A stretch of DNA of 11,752 nt, from contig CAZFWV010000220.1 of NCBI GenBank assembly GCA_964522605.1, forward strand, positions 1 through 11,752, given 5' to 3'. Source of the DNA: CAVZLD01 sp964522605. Lineage in GTDB: Bacteria > Planctomycetota > Planctomycetia > Pirellulales > Pirellulaceae. This document shows positions 1 to 7,410 of the stretch, one piece after another. Positions within the stretch are counted from its first letter, which is position 1. Each line of letters opens with the position of its first letter. Below the pieces are notes generated by a model. It ran no database searches. It worked only from the letters and a program-made list of their open reading frames with translations, and had not been told where the DNA came from. A program made the translations under genes and the position numbers.

Positions 1-36
1 GTTAATTTCTGTGAATGTCGACGGCTCATTGACGGC

Positions 37-65
37 GTGAAAGTTCTGTGAACCGCTGTTAGAAT
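37..65 (+). promoter_or_regulatory. Probable sigma70-type promoter with extended -10
   Basis: An extended -10 element, TGTTAGAAT, lies at 57-65 (hexamer TAGAAT at 60-65, one mismatch to TATAAT). A weak -35-like GTGAAA lies at 37-42, with a 17-bp spacer. The 11-mer CTGTTAGAATC recurs at 7308-7318 ahead of the STAS gene, which supports a real promoter core. It would start transcription near 72 and leave a leader of about 140 nt before the esterase start at 212. The assignment is by sequence pattern only. Confidence 0.45.
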
Positions 66-211
66 CTTGACTGCGTCGCTTTCCTGTCGGCCGAGTTGCC
101 TGGTGCGCGCCAGTCATGACTGAGCGAAAGCGACAGTTTCCCAGAGTTACGATCCATACCGCCAGTGTTGGTCCGCTGGCGTCTCAAATGAAGATCACAA
201 GGATCCGCATC

Positions 212-1393
212 ATGCCATGTCGCCGCCTGATCGGCTTTGTCGCCTTGCTGTACGTCACCGCGTTGTACGCGGAAGAGAATCAGGAAGTCGCTCCTATCCT
301 CTGTCGTGGCAATTACCATTCGGAAGCAGATGCGATCAAACAGCTGGCTCGTATGGCCGCCACGTATTCGAATTTGCCCGAATGGCAAGAGCGTGCTGCC
401 AAGGTGCGAAAGCAGATCCTGGTGGGTGCGAAGCTCGATCCCTTGCCGGAGCGCACGCCTCTGAACCCAATCATTCACAAGAAGCGAGAGTATGCCGGTG
501 GTTATTCTGTCGAGTCCGTTGCATTCGAAGCACGCCCCGGGTTCTTCGTCTATGGAAACCTGTACCGACCGCTCGGCAAGCGAGGGCCGTCTCCCGCTGT
601 CCTTTGCCCCCATGGTCATGCGAGCGGCCCGGGTGGAGGTCATTTGCGAGCGGAGCAGCAATATCGCTGTGCCACTTTGGCACGCATGGGTGCCGTTGTC
701 TTCTCGTACGACATGATTGGATTCGGCGAATCTTTGCACCACGGCTGGGATCATGGACACAAACAAGCTCTGACTCTGCAAACATGGTCAAGCATTCGCG
801 CAATCGATTTCCTGCAATCTCTGGACGACGTCGATGATCAACGAATTGGCGTTACCGGCTGTTCAGGTGGTGGGACCCAAACATTCCTGCTGACAGCAGT
901 TGACGATCGAGTTACTGTGTCGGTGCCAGTGGTCATGGTCTCCGCACATTTCTTTGGCGGGTGCCATTGTGAAAGTGGAATGCCAATCCATAAGACACGC
1001 GAGCTGGAAACGAATAACGCTGAAATCGCTGCCCTCGCCGCGCCTCGCCCACTCCTGCTGGTTTCTGTTGGTGGCGATTGGACGAAGAACACACCCGTTG
1101 TGGAATATCCCTACATTCGCAAGGTTTACAGCCTGTTTGGCGAACAGGCAAAAGTCGAGAATGTCCATTATCCAGGTCGCAAGCATGGCTACCAGTATAT
1201 GAAACGGCAAGCCATGTATCCGTTCATGGTCAAACACCTGCAACTTGATCCCCAAGGTGTGTTTGACGAGGAAACCGAATTGTACGACGAATCGAAAACA
1301 GTGATTGAAACTCCCGAACAAATGTACGTGTTCGATACAGCGAGACCTTACCCAACGACCGCGCTGAAACCGAATTCCATCGTGGATTTCTAG
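212..1393 (+). CDS. Exported alpha/beta-hydrolase, acetylxylan esterase-like
   Basis: This gene encodes a probable carboxylic-ester hydrolase of the alpha/beta-hydrolase fold (393 aa), exported by the Sec route. The start at 212 is preferred because AAGGAT (199-204) sits 7 nt upstream and the product then begins with a basic, hydrophobic signal peptide (MPCRRLIGFVALLYVTALYA). In-frame ATGs at 116 and 188 exist but would put a charged extension ahead of the signal. The nucleophile elbow is GCSGGG with Ser218. The acid is probably Asp289 in GGDWT, and the base is His325 in RKHGYQ, in the canonical order Ser-Asp-His. An oxyanion-side HGH motif (CPHGHASG) lies near residue 133. The pattern resembles Abhydrolase_7 and acetylxylan-esterase proteins that are common in planctomycetes, where plant or algal polysaccharide deacetylation is often proposed. 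The substrate is inferred. A promoter lies upstream, and a 66-bp hairpin begins at its stop codon. Peptidase function (S9-like) is a less likely alternative. Confidence 0.85.
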   Translation: MPCRRLIGFVALLYVTALYAEENQEVAPILCRGNYHSEADAIKQLARMAATYSNLPEWQERAAKVRKQILVGAKLDPLPERTPLNPIIHKKREYAGGYSVESVAFEARPGFFVYGNLYRPLGKRGPSPAVLCPHGHASGPGGGHLRAEQQYRCATLARMGAVVFSYDMIGFGESLHHGWDHGHKQALTLQTWSSIRAIDFLQSLDDVDDQRIGVTGCSGGGTQTFLLTAVDDRVTVSVPVVMVSAHFFGGCHCESGMPIHKTRELETNNAEIAALAAPRPLLLVSVGGDWTKNTPVVEYPYIRKVYSLFGEQAKVENVHYPGRKHGYQYMKRQAMYPFMVKHLQLDPQGVFDEETELYDESKTVIETPEQMYVFDTARPYPTTALKPNSIVDF

Positions 1394-1457
1394 TGCTTGG
1401 TCACAGCGAAGAATTAGGGTTGTGTCGGCCCCCAATCCTAAGCTGTGACAGAGCACT
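1392..1457. repeat. 66-bp imperfect palindrome, MITE-like or terminator hairpin
   Basis: The arms pair in three blocks: AGTGCT (1392-1397) with AGCACT (1452-1457), GTCACAGC (1400-1407) with GCTGTGAC (1442-1449), and TTAGG (1414-1418) with CCTAA (1437-1441), with a G/C-rich loop. The outermost block overlaps the last two bases of the esterase stop codon TAG (1391-1393). There is no T-tract after it, so it is not a classical intrinsic terminator, although the folded transcript could protect the 3' end. Its terminal inverted repeats and length resemble a small non-autonomous mobile element. No second copy lies in this window. Confidence 0.6.
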
Positions 1458-1556
1458 CGAGTACATTTCAAGACAGTCCTGTTTTTGCAGCTCGCCCAGT
1501 GGATTCAAGGACCGGACAGTCATCAGGAGGCCATGCTGCCCGCCGAGAGGAATGCC

Positions 1557-2543
1557 ATGCTCCGAAAACTCGCGATGACTACGGCCTACGTTGTCGTCTT
1601 TTCTGGATGGATTCCCTGCCATGGTCAGGCCGTGGAAAACCGCGACAAGGATCCGGATCACGTGCTGCTTGTTGCCCTGCTGCAGATGGATCCGCAGGGA
1701 AATGACCAGCAGGCGAATCGAAAAAAGGCAGATGTCTTCTGCCGGGAGGCGGCAGCCGCAGGCGCCGACATCGCGTTGATGCCCGAGATGTGGAACATCG
1801 GTTACACACGTTTCAAGCCAGGGGATGCAGCGGAACGACAGGCTTTCTGGGAGCAGGCGGTCAGCAAAGAGAGCGACTGGGTGCAACATTTCCGAGAGTT
1901 GGCTGACGAATTGGATATGGCAATCGGCGTGGCGTACGAGCAGGCGTGGGAACCTCGGCCCCGTAATACGATTACGCTGTTCGACCGCAACGGCCAGGAA
2001 GTACTCACCTACGCCAAGGTCCACACGAGCGATTTCAAAGCGATGGAACGCAATATGACGCCGGGGGAGGACTTCGTTGTGGGGCAGCTCGACACCGCCC
2101 AAGGGACGGTTCAGGTCGGCGCGATGATCTGTTTCGATCGTGAACAGCCCGAGAGTGCGCGGATTTTGATGCTCAAGGGAGCGGAACTCATTCTGACACC
2201 GAATTGTTGCGGACTGGACGATCTGCGGCTTCAGCAGTTTCGGGTTCGGGCTTGGGAGAACGTCCTGGGGGTCGCCATGGCCAACTATCCCCAGCCGTAC
2301 CAGAATGGTCATTCGGCTGCCTTTGATGCGGCAGGGAACTGCCTGGTGATGGCCGGCGAAGCCGAAGGTCTTTACCTGGCTCGATTCGATCTGAACGAGA
2401 TTCGTAAGCGTCGACAAAAAACCATTCACGGCAATGCGTATCGTCGGCCGCACCGGTACCGTGACCTGACCTCACCAGAAAAGGATGCAGTCTGGGACCG
2501 GATCGACGGCATCGGAAGTCCATACGACGGCAACCAACGATGA
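1557..2543 (+). CDS. Exported carbon-nitrogen hydrolase (nitrilase superfamily)
   Basis: This is a nitrilase-superfamily amidohydrolase of 328 aa, which would hydrolyse a C-N bond in an amide or nitrile. The substrate cannot be read from the sequence. The catalytic Glu-Lys-Cys triad is visible: Glu77 in LMPEMW, Lys154 in TYAKVHT and Cys192 in AMICFDRE. The last is followed by the family block around ILTPN. I chose the start at 1557 because GAGAGGAA (1545-1552) lies 4 nt upstream and the product then opens with a Sec signal (MLRKLAMTTAYVVVFSGW, likely cleaved after GQA near residue 25). An alternative ATG at 1533 has AGGAGG only 2 nt away, which is too close. Most nitrilases are cytosolic, so export is unusual. 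The gene follows the esterase by 163 bp with a hairpin between them, so it is probably a separate transcription unit. Confidence 0.88.
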   Translation: MLRKLAMTTAYVVVFSGWIPCHGQAVENRDKDPDHVLLVALLQMDPQGNDQQANRKKADVFCREAAAAGADIALMPEMWNIGYTRFKPGDAAERQAFWEQAVSKESDWVQHFRELADELDMAIGVAYEQAWEPRPRNTITLFDRNGQEVLTYAKVHTSDFKAMERNMTPGEDFVVGQLDTAQGTVQVGAMICFDREQPESARILMLKGAELILTPNCCGLDDLRLQQFRVRAWENVLGVAMANYPQPYQNGHSAAFDAAGNCLVMAGEAEGLYLARFDLNEIRKRRQKTIHGNAYRRPHRYRDLTSPEKDAVWDRIDGIGSPYDGNQR

Positions 2544-2808
2544 GCTGTCGTAAGACGAAGGAGTCTCACGCTACAGGATTAGGAAGCTCGACTAGTCCTT
2601 CCCGTGGGGCAATTCAGATCGTAGGGTTCAAGCAACTGCAGGAATTTGCTGGACGACCTTCTCGGTAGCACCTATCCTGCGGGGGCATCCGCGGCTCTTT
2701 CGCGGTGCCACACGAACCGAGTGGGGCCGTCTCGATCGTCTCTTGGCGGTGGAACGCACGGCCAGCACCGATGCAGATTACCGATCCTGTTTGCCAAAGG
2801 GACCTCCC

Positions 2809-5800
2809 ATGAAGTTACCTCGCTGGATTCGAATTGTATTGCTTGCGCTTGTTGTGTCACCTCTATCGATTCGAGCTCAGGAACCGCAGGACGCCGAGCA
2901 AGAGTCGTCGCCCAGCAAGGTCTTTTCGGGCCTGACCGCGCGCTCCATTGGCCCGGCGCTGATGTCCGGGCGCGTGGGAGATTTTGCTGTGAACCCGGAG
3001 AATCCCGCACAGTATTTCGTGGCGGTGTCTTCCGGTGGAGTGTGGAAAACCAACAATGCGGGTACGACGTTTCAGCCGGTGTTCGATGGGCAGGCATCCT
3101 ACTCGATCGGCTGCGTTGAACTGGACCCGAATAATCCCAACGTGGTCTGGGTGGGAACGGGAGAAAACAATAGCCAGCGGAGCGTTTCGTTTGGCGACGG
3201 CGTTTACCGCTCGCGCGACGGAGGAAAATCCTGGCAGAATGTGGGCCTGAAGCAGTCAGAGCATATCGGCATGATTGCGATTCACCCCAGCGATTCCGAT
3301 ACCATCTATGTGGCGGCCCAGGGACCTCTGTGGCAAAGCGGCGGTGAACGCGGTCTGTATAAGTCGGCCGATGGCGGGCAGACCTGGCAGCGAATCCTGC
3401 ATGTTAACGAGGACACAGGAGTCAATGAGATCCATATCGACCCGCGCGATCCGAATGTGTTGTATGCGTCTGCATACCAGCGGCGGAGACACGTGTGGAC
3501 CTTGATTAATGGGGGACCGCATTCCGCCATCTACAAATCCACCGACGCAGGGCAGACCTGGCGCCAATTGACGAATGGAATTCCCAGCGTGGACAAAGGT
3601 CGGATCGGACTCGACATCGCGCCCAGCGATCCAGACGTCTTGTACGCAATCATTGAGGCGGCTGGCAGCCAAGGCGGCTTCTTCTGTTCGACCGATCGCG
3701 GCGAAACGTGGGAAAAGCGTAGCGATTACATGACCACGAGTCCACAATACTACAACGAGATCATCTGCGATCCGGAGAATATCGATCGTGTGTACTGCCT
3801 CGACACCGTTCTGCAGGTTACCGAGGATGGCGGACGTACGTTCCAGTCGATGCCAATTCGTAACAAACACGTCGACGATCATGCGCTGTGGATTAACCCA
3901 GCAAATACTGACCACCTGTTGATCGGTTGTGACGGCGGGATCTACGACAGTTACGATCGCGGACAGAACTGGCGCTATTTGCCCAACCTGCCGATCACTC
4001 AGTTCTACCGGGTGAGCGTTGATAATGCCGAGCCGTTCTACAACGTTTACGGGGGGACTCAGGACAATTGCTCGCAAGGCGGCCCTTCACGCACGACCAG
4101 CCGGGCAGGCATCACCAACGAAGATTGGTATGTCACCGTAGGAGGAGACGGCTACGAGACGGTGGTCGATCCGGACGATCCTAACGTCGTCTACAGCCAA
4201 TACCAGTATGGTGGTCTCGTGCGGCATGATCGTCGCAGCGGACAGATTGTTGATATCAAGCCACGCGAGGCACCAGACGAAGCGCCCTATCGCTGGAATT
4301 GGGATACGCCGCTGTTGCTCAGTCCTCACAATTCAAAGCGGTTGTACTTTGCCGGCAACAAGCTGTTTCGATCCAATGACGGCGGCATGAGCTGGCAGGT
4401 GATCAGCGATGACCTCTCTCGTGGCCTGGACCGGAACGAGCTCGAGGTGTTCGGGAAGATCCAGAGTGTTGACGCGGTCGCGAAGCACAATTCAACTTCC
4501 ATCTTTGGAAACTCAACCGCGCTGGATGAATCACCTCTTGTCGAGGGGTTAATCTATGTCGGTACGGATGATGGCATGATCCATGTTACCGAGAATGGTG
4601 GAGAAACCTGGCGTGCGATTGGCCTGTTTCCCGGTGTTCCAGACCTCGCTTACGTGAGCTGTGTCATGGCATCACTGCATGATGCCGATGTCGTGTTTGC
4701 TGCGTTTGACAACCATAAGATGGGGGACTTCAAACCGTATCTGCTCAAGAGTGTCGACCGCGGAGCGACATGGACTTCGGTCGTAGGCGATCTGCCTGAT
4801 CGCCACATCGTCTATTCGGTTCAGCAGGACCATGTCGCCGCCTCGCTATTGTTCGTTGGTACCGAGTTCGGCGCGTTCTTCACTCAGGACGCGGGCGAGA
4901 CATGGATCAAAATTAGCGGGCTACCGACAATCGCAGTGCGAGATCTCGCCATTCAGCGCCGAGAGGAAGACCTCGTGTTTGGCACCTTCGGCCGCAGTTT
5001 CTACGTCCTGGACGATTACACACCGTTGCGACTCGCCGATGCCGAATTCCTGGAAAAGGACGCAGGCATCCTGCCGATCAAGCCGGCCCTGCGTTATGTC
5101 GAACGCAGTCGCTTGGGCGGGGATGGACGGGGATCGCAAGGCGCTACTTTCTACGCCGCAGCAAATCCACCCTTTGGGGCCGTCTTCACCTATTACTTGA
5201 AAGACAAACTCACCACGAGAAAGGAGCGGCGTCAAGAAGCGGAAGCGAAGGCAGAGAAGAGCGGTAAGACGGTCCCGTACCCGTCGATTGAGGAGCTTCG
5301 CGCGGAAGACGAAGAGACGGAACCCGTTGTACTGCTCACCGTCCGGGACCAGGCCGGCGACGTCGTTCGGCGGATCACCGGTTCCCGCGATCAGGGTCTG
5401 CACCGAGTCGCTTGGGATCTGCGGTATCCTTCGTCGGCGCCGATCAACCTGGCAAACGATGGTCAAGGACCTCTCGTGCTGGCGGGTGAGTATTCCGTCG
5501 AATTGGCCAAGGTTGTTGACGGTGTGACCACGACACTGGCCGAGCCCACTCGATTTGACGTCGTGGACCTGGGTGGTGCGACCTTCGAGCCCGAAAACCG
5601 TGAGGAGATCCTGGCATTTCAGCAACAGGTGGCCAAGTTGCAGCGCGCCATTGGAGGTGCCGTTCGACTGACTGATGAAACGCAAGAACGACTGGACTAC
5701 CTGCGCAAGGCGGTGCGCCAGACGCCCGCTGCCAATCCGGAGTTACTGACGCAGATTCAGCAGCTGACGTCGCGTCTGAATGTCATTCGTACGAAGCTGA

Positions 5801-6084
5801 GCGGTGACCGCACTTTGAGTCGACTGGAGGAGCCGGTTCCTCCCTCGATTTATGATCGGATTCGCAGTGTGGTCGGGAGCCAATGGAATGTCACCTCTCC
5901 GCCCACGCAAACACAGCGGGATGACTATCGTTACGCCGGCCAAGAGTTTGCGCAAGTATTGACCGATCTTCGCCAATTGATTCGGCAAGACCTGACGGCG
6001 ATTGAACAGCAACTCGAGACCGTCGGTGCCCCTTGGACTCCGGGACGCATCCTCGATTGGACCAGCGACGGCGGCACGCCGTGA
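2809..6084 (+). CDS. Large exported Asp-box beta-propeller protein (VPS10/BNR-like)
   Basis: The product is an exported 1091-aa protein of the sortilin/VPS10-BNR type. The start at 2809 follows AAAGGGA (2796-2802) by 6 nt and gives a signal peptide MKLPRWIRIVLLALVVSPLS ending near IRA/QE. An upstream in-frame ATG at 2743 would bury that signal. Residues 35-740 hold about ten Asp-box repeats (S-x-D-x-G-x-[TS]-W), from SRDGGKSW at about 135 to TQDAGETW at about 692, as expected for tandem seven-bladed propellers of the xyloglucan-cellobiohydrolase fold. A FlgD-like Ig segment follows at about 840-900 (HRVAWDLR), then an Ala/Gln-rich helical region containing QQVAKLQ and QIQQLTSRL, ending in RILDW. 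Such proteins are frequent in planctomycetes and Bacteroidota. Glycan or peptide binding is commonly suspected, but no catalytic acid can be assigned. Glycoside hydrolase activity is therefore not claimed. Confidence 0.88.
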   Translation: MKLPRWIRIVLLALVVSPLSIRAQEPQDAEQESSPSKVFSGLTARSIGPALMSGRVGDFAVNPENPAQYFVAVSSGGVWKTNNAGTTFQPVFDGQASYSIGCVELDPNNPNVVWVGTGENNSQRSVSFGDGVYRSRDGGKSWQNVGLKQSEHIGMIAIHPSDSDTIYVAAQGPLWQSGGERGLYKSADGGQTWQRILHVNEDTGVNEIHIDPRDPNVLYASAYQRRRHVWTLINGGPHSAIYKSTDAGQTWRQLTNGIPSVDKGRIGLDIAPSDPDVLYAIIEAAGSQGGFFCSTDRGETWEKRSDYMTTSPQYYNEIICDPENIDRVYCLDTVLQVTEDGGRTFQSMPIRNKHVDDHALWINPANTDHLLIGCDGGIYDSYDRGQNWRYLPNLPITQFYRVSVDNAEPFYNVYGGTQDNCSQGGPSRTTSRAGITNEDWYVTVGGDGYETVVDPDDPNVVYSQYQYGGLVRHDRRSGQIVDIKPREAPDEAPYRWNWDTPLLLSPHNSKRLYFAGNKLFRSNDGGMSWQVISDDLSRGLDRNELEVFGKIQSVDAVAKHNSTSIFGNSTALDESPLVEGLIYVGTDDGMIHVTENGGETWRAIGLFPGVPDLAYVSCVMASLHDADVVFAAFDNHKMGDFKPYLLKSVDRGATWTSVVGDLPDRHIVYSVQQDHVAASLLFVGTEFGAFFTQDAGETWIKISGLPTIAVRDLAIQRREEDLVFGTFGRSFYVLDDYTPLRLADAEFLEKDAGILPIKPALRYVERSRLGGDGRGSQGATFYAAANPPFGAVFTYYLKDKLTTRKERRQEAEAKAEKSGKTVPYPSIEELRAEDEETEPVVLLTVRDQAGDVVRRITGSRDQGLHRVAWDLRYPSSAPINLANDGQGPLVLAGEYSVELAKVVDGVTTTLAEPTRFDVVDLGGATFEPENREEILAFQQQVAKLQRAIGGAVRLTDETQERLDYLRKAVRQTPAANPELLTQIQQLTSRLNVIRTKLSGDRTLSRLEEPVPPSIYDRIRSVVGSQWNVTSPPTQTQRDDYRYAGQEFAQVLTDLRQLIRQDLTAIEQQLETVGAPWTPGRILDWTSDGGTP

Positions 6085-6110
6085 GCCTTCGGCACGGCCC
6101 AAAAACAACT

Positions 6111-6235
6111 TCCTCGTTCAATCGTGCGGGCTCCTCGTTTAACCGCGCGGGCTCCTCGTTTAACCGCGCGGGCGTCGCCCCGCGCGTAGGGAGGAGTCTT
6201 CCGCGGCCCGCTGGGCACGCGGTTGAACGAGAGGA
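6111..6235. repeat. Composite palindromic repeat, three tandem 21-bp units plus inverted arm
   Basis: Three consecutive 21-bp units start at 6111, 6132 and 6153. The last two are identical (TCCTCGTTTAACCGCGCGGG plus C) and the first differs at 3 positions. The last unit runs into an 8-bp perfect hairpin: CGCGCGGG at 6165-6172, loop 6173-6178, CCCGCGCG at 6179-6186. At 6219-6233 GCGGTTGAACGAGAG is an inverted copy of the unit start (CTCGTTCAACCGC on the other strand). The element fills the gap between two convergent genes. It shares its TCGTTTAAC core with the elements at 9546-9618 and 11704-11752. It could act as a bidirectional terminator or be a REP/MITE-like mobile repeat. Confidence 0.75.
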
Positions 6236-6249
6236 CCGAAATGCCGAAG

Positions 6250-6948
6250 TTACTTCTGAGTCATCCCTTCGTCTGCGTGTGCGAGCGCTGAAGGAGACTG
6301 GCGGCTCACGATCGCTGGTGCCTCGTGAATGAGCTCGTCGTTTTCAATCGCTGCTACCATAAATAAGGCAAAGTCCACGCGTCGCGTGATGTTGCTCTCA
6401 AGAATTGCGTCGCCCACATGGCGACTCCACACCGGCAGACCCTGGCTTTCGCCTTCTTCGAGATCACTTCCTCGTACGACGGTCCATCGCGTGTTACTGA
6501 CGAAGATCCGCCGGCAGGCCTCGACCTGGTCGTTTAGATCGACAACACGAATGAGACGCGCGAACCAGCCGGCGATGCGCAACATCCACAAGAACGTCGG
6601 CGAGTAGACGTCCTGACCGTCGCGAGTGATGTGCCAGCCGCACGAGAACACCAAGCGAGCGTCTGGACGCGCATAGTCGAGTACAGCCTGGGCGGTTCCT
6701 GATGAGTAATGATGCACGCCCCAGGGAACCAGCACGGTGAGCACAGCGTCACAACCCTCGACGGCTTTCCGGACCACGTTGCGGTCGTTCGTCGCTCCTG
6801 GAACGATCGTGATCCGGTCTTGGAACGGGTCGAGCTTTGACACGCTGCGTTCCCGACACACACCGACGACCTCGTAGCCTCGATCGAGCGCATGCTGCAC
6901 CATGTACCTCCCCAGCTTTCCGGAGGCCCCGATAATGCAAACCTTCAT
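6250..6948 (-). CDS. NAD(P)-binding atypical SDR (NAD(P)H-binding/NmrA-like)
   Basis: The 232-aa product is a cytosolic Rossmann-fold protein with an N-terminal dinucleotide-binding loop GASGKLGR (residues 7-14, glycines 7, 10 and 13). Next come the typical strand IIGASG, the acidic or basic turn near VCRERS, and VLTVLVPWG at the end of strand 4. No canonical YxxxK catalytic pair is evident, so it fits the atypical SDR NAD(P)H-binding or epimerase-like group rather than classical dehydrogenases. It may be a reductase or a redox sensor, and the substrate is unknown. The start ATG (6946-6948) overlaps, as ATGA, the stop of an upstream reading frame. A weak GGAG lies 11 nt upstream, so its translation is probably coupled to that frame. 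The 3' end faces the convergent propeller gene across the palindromic element at 6111-6235. Confidence 0.8.
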   Translation of the reverse strand: MKVCIIGASGKLGRYMVQHALDRGYEVVGVCRERSVSKLDPFQDRITIVPGATNDRNVVRKAVEGCDAVLTVLVPWGVHHYSSGTAQAVLDYARPDARLVFSCGWHITRDGQDVYSPTFLWMLRIAGWFARLIRVVDLNDQVEACRRIFVSNTRWTVVRGSDLEEGESQGLPVWSRHVGDAILESNITRRVDFALFMVAAIENDELIHEAPAIVSRQSPSALAHADEGMTQK

Positions 6949-7160
6949 AGAGGGTCGATCTCCAATGCAGCTCTGCCTTCCCAGAAACCTGGGTGGACGT
7001 GCCCGATGAGTTCGTCTTGGGGCTGTGAGTCGTATCCGTGAGTGTAGACTTCCAGCGATGAGAGAACAACGGTAAGCACGGACGTCGCGAAGACCGCTCG
7101 GTGCAGCTCCAGTTTATCCGCTCGACCAAGGGGCCGCTCTTCGACCTGCCTTAGACGCGG
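6945..7160 (-). pseudogene. Truncated unidentified gene, 3' part, coupled to the SDR
   Basis: This 71-codon stop-free minus-strand frame ends with TGA at 6945-6947, which overlaps the SDR start as ATGA. The translation looks protein-like: LELHRAVFATSVLTVVLSSL is followed by EVYTHGYDSQPQDELIGHV and a C-terminus FWEGRAALEIDPL, with ordinary codon use. No ATG exists in the frame, and an in-frame TAA at 7161-7163 closes it upstream. The only usual alternative start is GTG at 7077-7079 (44 aa), which has no Shine-Dalgarno sequence. I therefore read it as the 3' remnant of a gene that formed an operon with the SDR. A short GTG-started peptide acting in translational coupling is the alternative. I do not recognise the family. 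Confidence 0.4.
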
Positions 7161-7162
7161 TT

Positions 7163-7308
7163 ACGGCTGCGCGACTTGTCCAACTTGCATGTACCGGCAT
7201 GCACGACGAAGGTCGGTGGGCCCTCACGCCGCACCGGCTTTCTGCGTACCCACAGTGAGAGCAGCGTGTCCTAACCTGTTCTCGGGGATGTCTGAGGGTG
7301 ATGAGCCT
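7163..7308. other. Non-coding divergent region upstream of the STAS gene
   Basis: Between the truncated minus-strand frame and the STAS promoter I find no convincing gene. All frames are interrupted or give arginine- and proline-rich shadow translations. The one notable structure is the inverted repeat TGCATG-TACCGG-CATGCA at 7186-7203. The region also has G/C-rich runs such as GTGGGCCCTCACG near 7216-7228. It may hold regulatory sites for both directions. Confidence 0.4.
7186..7203. promoter_or_regulatory. 18-bp inverted repeat, possible operator
   Basis: TGCATG (7186-7191) and CATGCA (7198-7203) are perfect 6-bp inverted arms around TACCGG. The spacing and dyad shape suit a dimeric regulator. 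The site is about 105 bp upstream of the STAS -10 element and just beyond the truncated minus-strand frame. No regulator can be named and the match may be chance. Confidence 0.25.
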
Positions 7309-7317
7309 GTTAGAATC
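7309..7317 (+). promoter_or_regulatory. Extended -10 promoter of the STAS gene
   Basis: TGTTAGAAT at 7309-7317 matches the extended -10 form TGnTATAAT with a single mismatch. It sits in the same 11-base context, CTGTTAGAATC, as the promoter at 55-65. No good -35 hexamer is found at 16-18 bp, as is common for extended -10 promoters. Transcription would begin near 7324 and leave a leader of about 87 nt before the ATG at 7411. Confidence 0.45.
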
Positions 7318-7410
7318 AAATGCAGCGAACCAATTGCTGTCTGTCCAACGATCACGAGGGGAGATTCGTTCTCGTAGCATGCGGAATTGACTCGATCGGG
7401 GGAGACTACA

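Noticed and set aside
471..803. Long antisense frames over the esterase
   Set aside because: They mirror the codon structure of the esterase, lack ribosome-binding sites and show no protein-family features.
1473..1486. ACAG-TC-CTGT followed by a T-run, terminator-like
   Set aside because: A 4-bp stem with a 2-nt loop is too weak and cannot fold as a real terminator.
2544..2808. Search for a small gene or promoter between the nitrilase and propeller genes
   Set aside because: No frame looks protein-like and no clear -35/-10 pair was found. A 5-bp CCGCG/CGCGG dyad near 2690 is too weak to call.
6078..6098. GCCGTG/CACGGC hairpin overlapping the stop of the propeller gene
   Set aside because: The stem is only 6 bp and is followed by an A-run, not a T-run, on the plus strand, so it is not called as a terminator. 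The adjacent palindrome is a better candidate.
6111..6173. Three tandem units considered as a CRISPR array
   Set aside because: The units are directly adjacent with no spacers, so this is a tandem repeat.
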